From positions 620,001 through 684,000 of the forward strand of contig CM074131.1 in assembly GCA_037178625.1 (NCBI GenBank): DNA of 64,000 nt, written 5' to 3'. Shown here piece after piece: positions 60,867 through 64,000 of this stretch (the first letter of the stretch is position 1; each line of letters starts with the position of its first letter). Source of the stretch: Skeletonema tropicum. Taxonomy: Eukaryota > Bacillariophyta > Thalassiosirophyceae > Thalassiosirales > Thalassiosiraceae. The translations under genes and the position numbers were made by a program. Under the pieces are notes generated by a model. That model was not told the origin of the DNA. It saw only the letters and a list, made by a program, of their open reading frames with translations, and did no database searches.

Positions 60867-61616
60867 ATGGATGGAGGATGGATGGTATACTTTGACCTGA
60901 ATTAGATATGTTTGTCTTTGATACCGTTTACCTGAACCCGAACTAACATATTATAGCCGATGCAGTTACAAGATCTACACGATAGAGAAGTTAAGTTTAC
61001 CAGATATAGTAATATTATGTAATATGTACTTTCTTAAGAAATTGTTCACGCTTACTCTTATGAACCATTGAACTGTGCCAACACCAAGACCAAGAGAGAA
61101 TGCATTGAGCTGTTTATCTACCATTTCAACTCGATCAATCAGACAACATGGACATGAAAGATACAAATAATGACTTTACTCGATACTATCTATCATTATT
61201 CTTTGTGCAGCGAGCGTCACACCGCTAGAAATAACTGCAACAAATACTTCCTCATCACTTTACTTGACAATGGAATGGTAAGTACATACGAAAGCTGAGA
61301 AAGCTGTGGAAGGAAGCAAGAACCGGACGGGAGTCTGAGCAGACACACGTCTGAATGAAAAAATAATGGACACGCACGCGACGCTCAACCAAGACCAACT
61401 CTCATCTCTCATCCAATCCGTGGCGCTATCCACTATGATGTATTGGTACCTGCTATATCTTCTTGCATTCTTGCTATATCATGATGATCTTGCTTTCTAT
61501 GGAGGTGACCAAATGTTTGCCTGGGTCCGCCGCTGCCTTGTGAGGTGCCATAAATTTTGCAAAGCAAAAAAAACACAACATCAAACAAAAACAACATAAG
61601 TACCAACAACTCAACA

Positions 61617-62628
61617 ATGAAGCTCCTATTCGTCACCGCCGCCGCCGTTATGGCTGTCTTCGCCGCTGCTCCAGGCGCCGTTGCCTCTGTAAGTAGAATT
61701 ATTTGGTTGATATGTTGTTGTCCTCTTTTTGCCTTTGCTTCTGCGCTCCTGCAACGCTGACCCCTCCTCCTTTTCCTGTTGCCATCTCCTATCCACCATG
61801 CACATGCAGTCCTCTAGAGCTAGAGGAGTCGACACCTACGACTCTGAATCCTCTTCATCTTTCGACGAGTACCCCCAAGATTCTACCTTCTCTGCAGATG
61901 ATAATGAGATGATGGACTTCCTCGAAAACCCTAACAACCCCAACTGCGATGGTATTGGACCTAACACTTGCGATAACCGTGTTGCGTGCGTATGGAGGTG
62001 TGCAACCAGGTCTTTTAGTGATAAAAGTCGTGGTTGCTGCAAATACAAAGCTGACCAACCCACGCCCCGCCCTCCTACAAGCGGTGGCACTTCTTTCGAT
62101 GATGGTCTACGTGCAGGACGCAGTGAGGCAAACAGGCTTTGGCGTGTAGCTGGAAATACCTGTTCCAATGCCTGGGGAGACTTCCAAAACAGCGTCAATC
62201 GCAGAATCCGTGATAAGGGGTGGAATAACAGCGGTAACTGGCGCACAAGAGCCTTCAATCAAGGTGCCAGAGCTGGTATGAACGAGGTGGTCACCCAGAA
62301 GGAGAAAGAATGCTTCCATGACTCTGCTGACGAGTGCGTTGACTTGGGAGATGAGGCAGCCCGTATCCTCGCCTACAAACATTGTGGCGGTTTTGGAACT
62401 TTATCCATCGGTGAACATTGGAGGAGAGAATGTCGTGCCGCTGCCATTGATCAATGCAGGGCACAAGTCCGCAATGAAGTCAGGAACGAATGTGGCAGCC
62501 CTAGTACTCAAGATCTCAGAAATCTTCAGAACAAGTGCAGGAATCAAGTTTTGACCATGATCGGAGACCGGGGGACTATTTCGAGGCCTATTAGATGGAT
62601 GGAGGATGGATGGTATACTTTGACCTGA
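61617..62628 (+). CDS. Secreted Cys-rich protein, array copy 13, altered C-terminus
   Basis: Exons 61617-61688 and 61810-62628. Two extra G at 62570-62574 (GGG to GGGGG) shift the frame nine codons before the normal stop. The final DYFEAY is replaced by an 18-residue tail ending at 62628. All 14 Cys are kept, so the product may still fold even if the change is real. Confidence 0.78.
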
Positions 62629-63336
62629 ATTAGATATGTTTTGTCTTTGATACCGTTTACCTGAACCCGAACTAACATATTATAGCCGATGCAGTTACAA
62701 GATCTACACGATAGAGAAGTTAAGTTTACCAGATATAGTAATATTATGTAATATGTACTTTCTTAAGAAATTGTTCACGCTTACTCTTATGAACCATTGA
62801 ACTGTGCCAACACCAAGACCAAGAGAATGCATTGAGCTGTTTATCTACCATTTCAACTCGATCAATCAGACAACATGGACATGAAAGATACAAATAATGA
62901 CTTTACTCGATACTATCTATCATTATTCTTTGTGCAGCGAGCGTCACACCGCTAGAAATAACTGCAACAAATACTTCCTCATCACTTTACTTGACAATGG
63001 AATGGTAAGTACATACGAAAGCTGAGAAAGCTGTGGAAGGAAGCAAGAACCGGACGGGAGTCTGAGCAGACACACGTCTGAATGAAAAAATAATGGACAC
63101 GCACGCGACGCTCAACCAAGACCAACTCTCATCTCTCATCCAATCCGTGGCGCTATCCACTATGATGTATTGGTACCTTGCTCGATCATCTTGCTTACCA
63201 ACATGATGATCTTGCTTTCTATGGAGGTGACCAAATGTTTGCCTGGGTCCGCCGCTGCCTTGTGAGGTGCCATAAATTTTGCAAAGCAAAAAACACAACA
63301 TCAAACAAAAACAACATAAGTACCAACAACTCAACA

Positions 63337-64000
63337 ATGAAGCTCCTATTCGTCACCGCCGCCGCCGTTATGGCTGTCTTCGCCGCTGCTCCAGGCGCCG
63401 TTGCCTCTGTAAGTAGAATTATTTGGTTGATATGATGTTGTTGTCCTCTTTTTGCCTTTGCTTCTGCGCTCCTGCAACGCTGACCCCTCCTCCTTTTCCT
63501 GTTGCCATCTCCTATCCACCATGCACATGCAGTCCTCTAGAGCTAGAGGAGTCGACACCTACGACTCTGAATCCTCTTCATCTTTCGACGAGTACCCCCA
63601 AGATTCTACCTTCTCTGCAGATGATAATGAGATGATGGACTTCCTCGAAAACCCTAACAACCCCAACTGCGATGGTATTGGACCTAACACTTGCGATAAC
63701 CGTGTTGCGTGCGTATGGAGGTGTGCAACCAGGTCTTTTAGTGATAAAAGTCGTGGTTGCTGCAAATACAAAGCTGACCAACCCACGCCCCGCCCTCCTA
63801 CAAGCGGTGGCACTTCTTTCGATGATGGTCTACGTGCAGGACGCAGTGAGGCAAACAGGCTTTGGCGTGTAGCTGGAAATACCTGTTCCAATGCCTGGGG
63901 AGACTTCCAAAACAGCGTCAATCGCAGAATCCGTGATAAGGGGTGGAATAACAGCGGTAACTGGCGCACAAGAGCCTTCAATCAAGGTGCCAGAGCTGGT
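63337..64000 (+). CDS. Secreted Cys-rich protein, array copy 14 (cut by window edge)
   Basis: Exon 1 is 63337-63408. The intron is 3 bp longer than in other copies (GATATGATGTTG). Exon 2 starts at 63533 and runs off the window at QGARAG. No lesion is visible in the part seen. Confidence 0.88.

Larger units (their letters stand above)
39957..64000 (+). repeat. 1,719-bp tandem gene array, continues past the right edge
   Basis: Start codons fall at 40981, 42700, 44419, 46138, 47860, 49580, 51299, 53018, 54735, 56453, 58172, 59891, 61617 and 63337, so spacing is 1,719 bp apart from small indels (1,717-1,726). Each unit is one two-exon gene plus about 743 bp of spacer. Coding and spacer parts are equally conserved, with only a handful of differences per unit. 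The array begins with a 5'-truncated copy at 39957-40241. Confidence 0.97.

Noticed and set aside
42350..63337. Recurrent minus-strand frames of about 116, 140, 91 and 63 codons in each 1,719-bp unit
   Set aside because: They lie antisense to the real exons or in the spacer, repeat only because the unit repeats, and have no domain-like composition.

Overview
The window looks like nuclear DNA of a centric diatom (Thalassiosirales-like). This is inferred from secreted proteins with P-S-x-x-P-S repeats, Cys-rich diatom-type modules, short introns with GTAAGT-type donors, a decayed Helitron transposon and a Lys/Trp-rich protein of silica-matrix style. No bacterial gene organisation is seen. Roughly half of the window is tandem repeat at four scales: 54 bp, 126 bp, 883 bp and 1,719 bp, plus a 772-bp exon-pair duplication.

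Layout. 1-9381 (minus): one intron-rich secreted multidomain gene running off the left edge. Its order is signal peptide, DUF1800 interrupted by a Cys-rich segment and a PA14-like module, DUF1501, then Thr/Pro-rich linkers alternating with Cys-rich modules. Two apparent frame changes and an unresolved stretch lie at 7047-7890. 9382-10739: nothing recognisable. 10740-about 19970 (plus): a Helitron whose 5' end is repeated in tandem (883 bp). Its Rep-helicase reading frame is broken by one poly-A frameshift and one in-frame TGA. 20256-21401 (plus): a leucine-rich-repeat membrane protein. 21663-32280 (minus): a giant secreted protein with a choice-of-anchor-L-like domain, about 53 copies of a 42-residue Ser/Pro repeat, and three prealbumin-like SdrD_B-type modules. 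33895-36981 (plus): an SLC12-family cation-chloride cotransporter. 37184-39270 (minus): a secreted Lys-rich, Trp-rich and Pro-rich protein reminiscent of silica-associated cingulins and silaffins. 39957-64000 (plus): a tandem array with unit 1,719 bp, holding one 5'-truncated copy, 13 complete gene copies and a 14th cut by the window edge, all for the same 284-residue secreted Cys-rich protein.

How they fit together. Four of the six non-transposon genes or gene families carry signal peptides and extracellular or wall-type domains, so the locus is rich in cell-surface or secreted products. Many frame breaks sit at homopolymers or at variant positions inside repeats (copies 8, 9 and 13 of the array, nine places in the 126-bp array, the Helitron A-run). 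Most of these are better explained by consensus errors in a long-read assembly than by gene decay, but the sequence alone cannot decide this.
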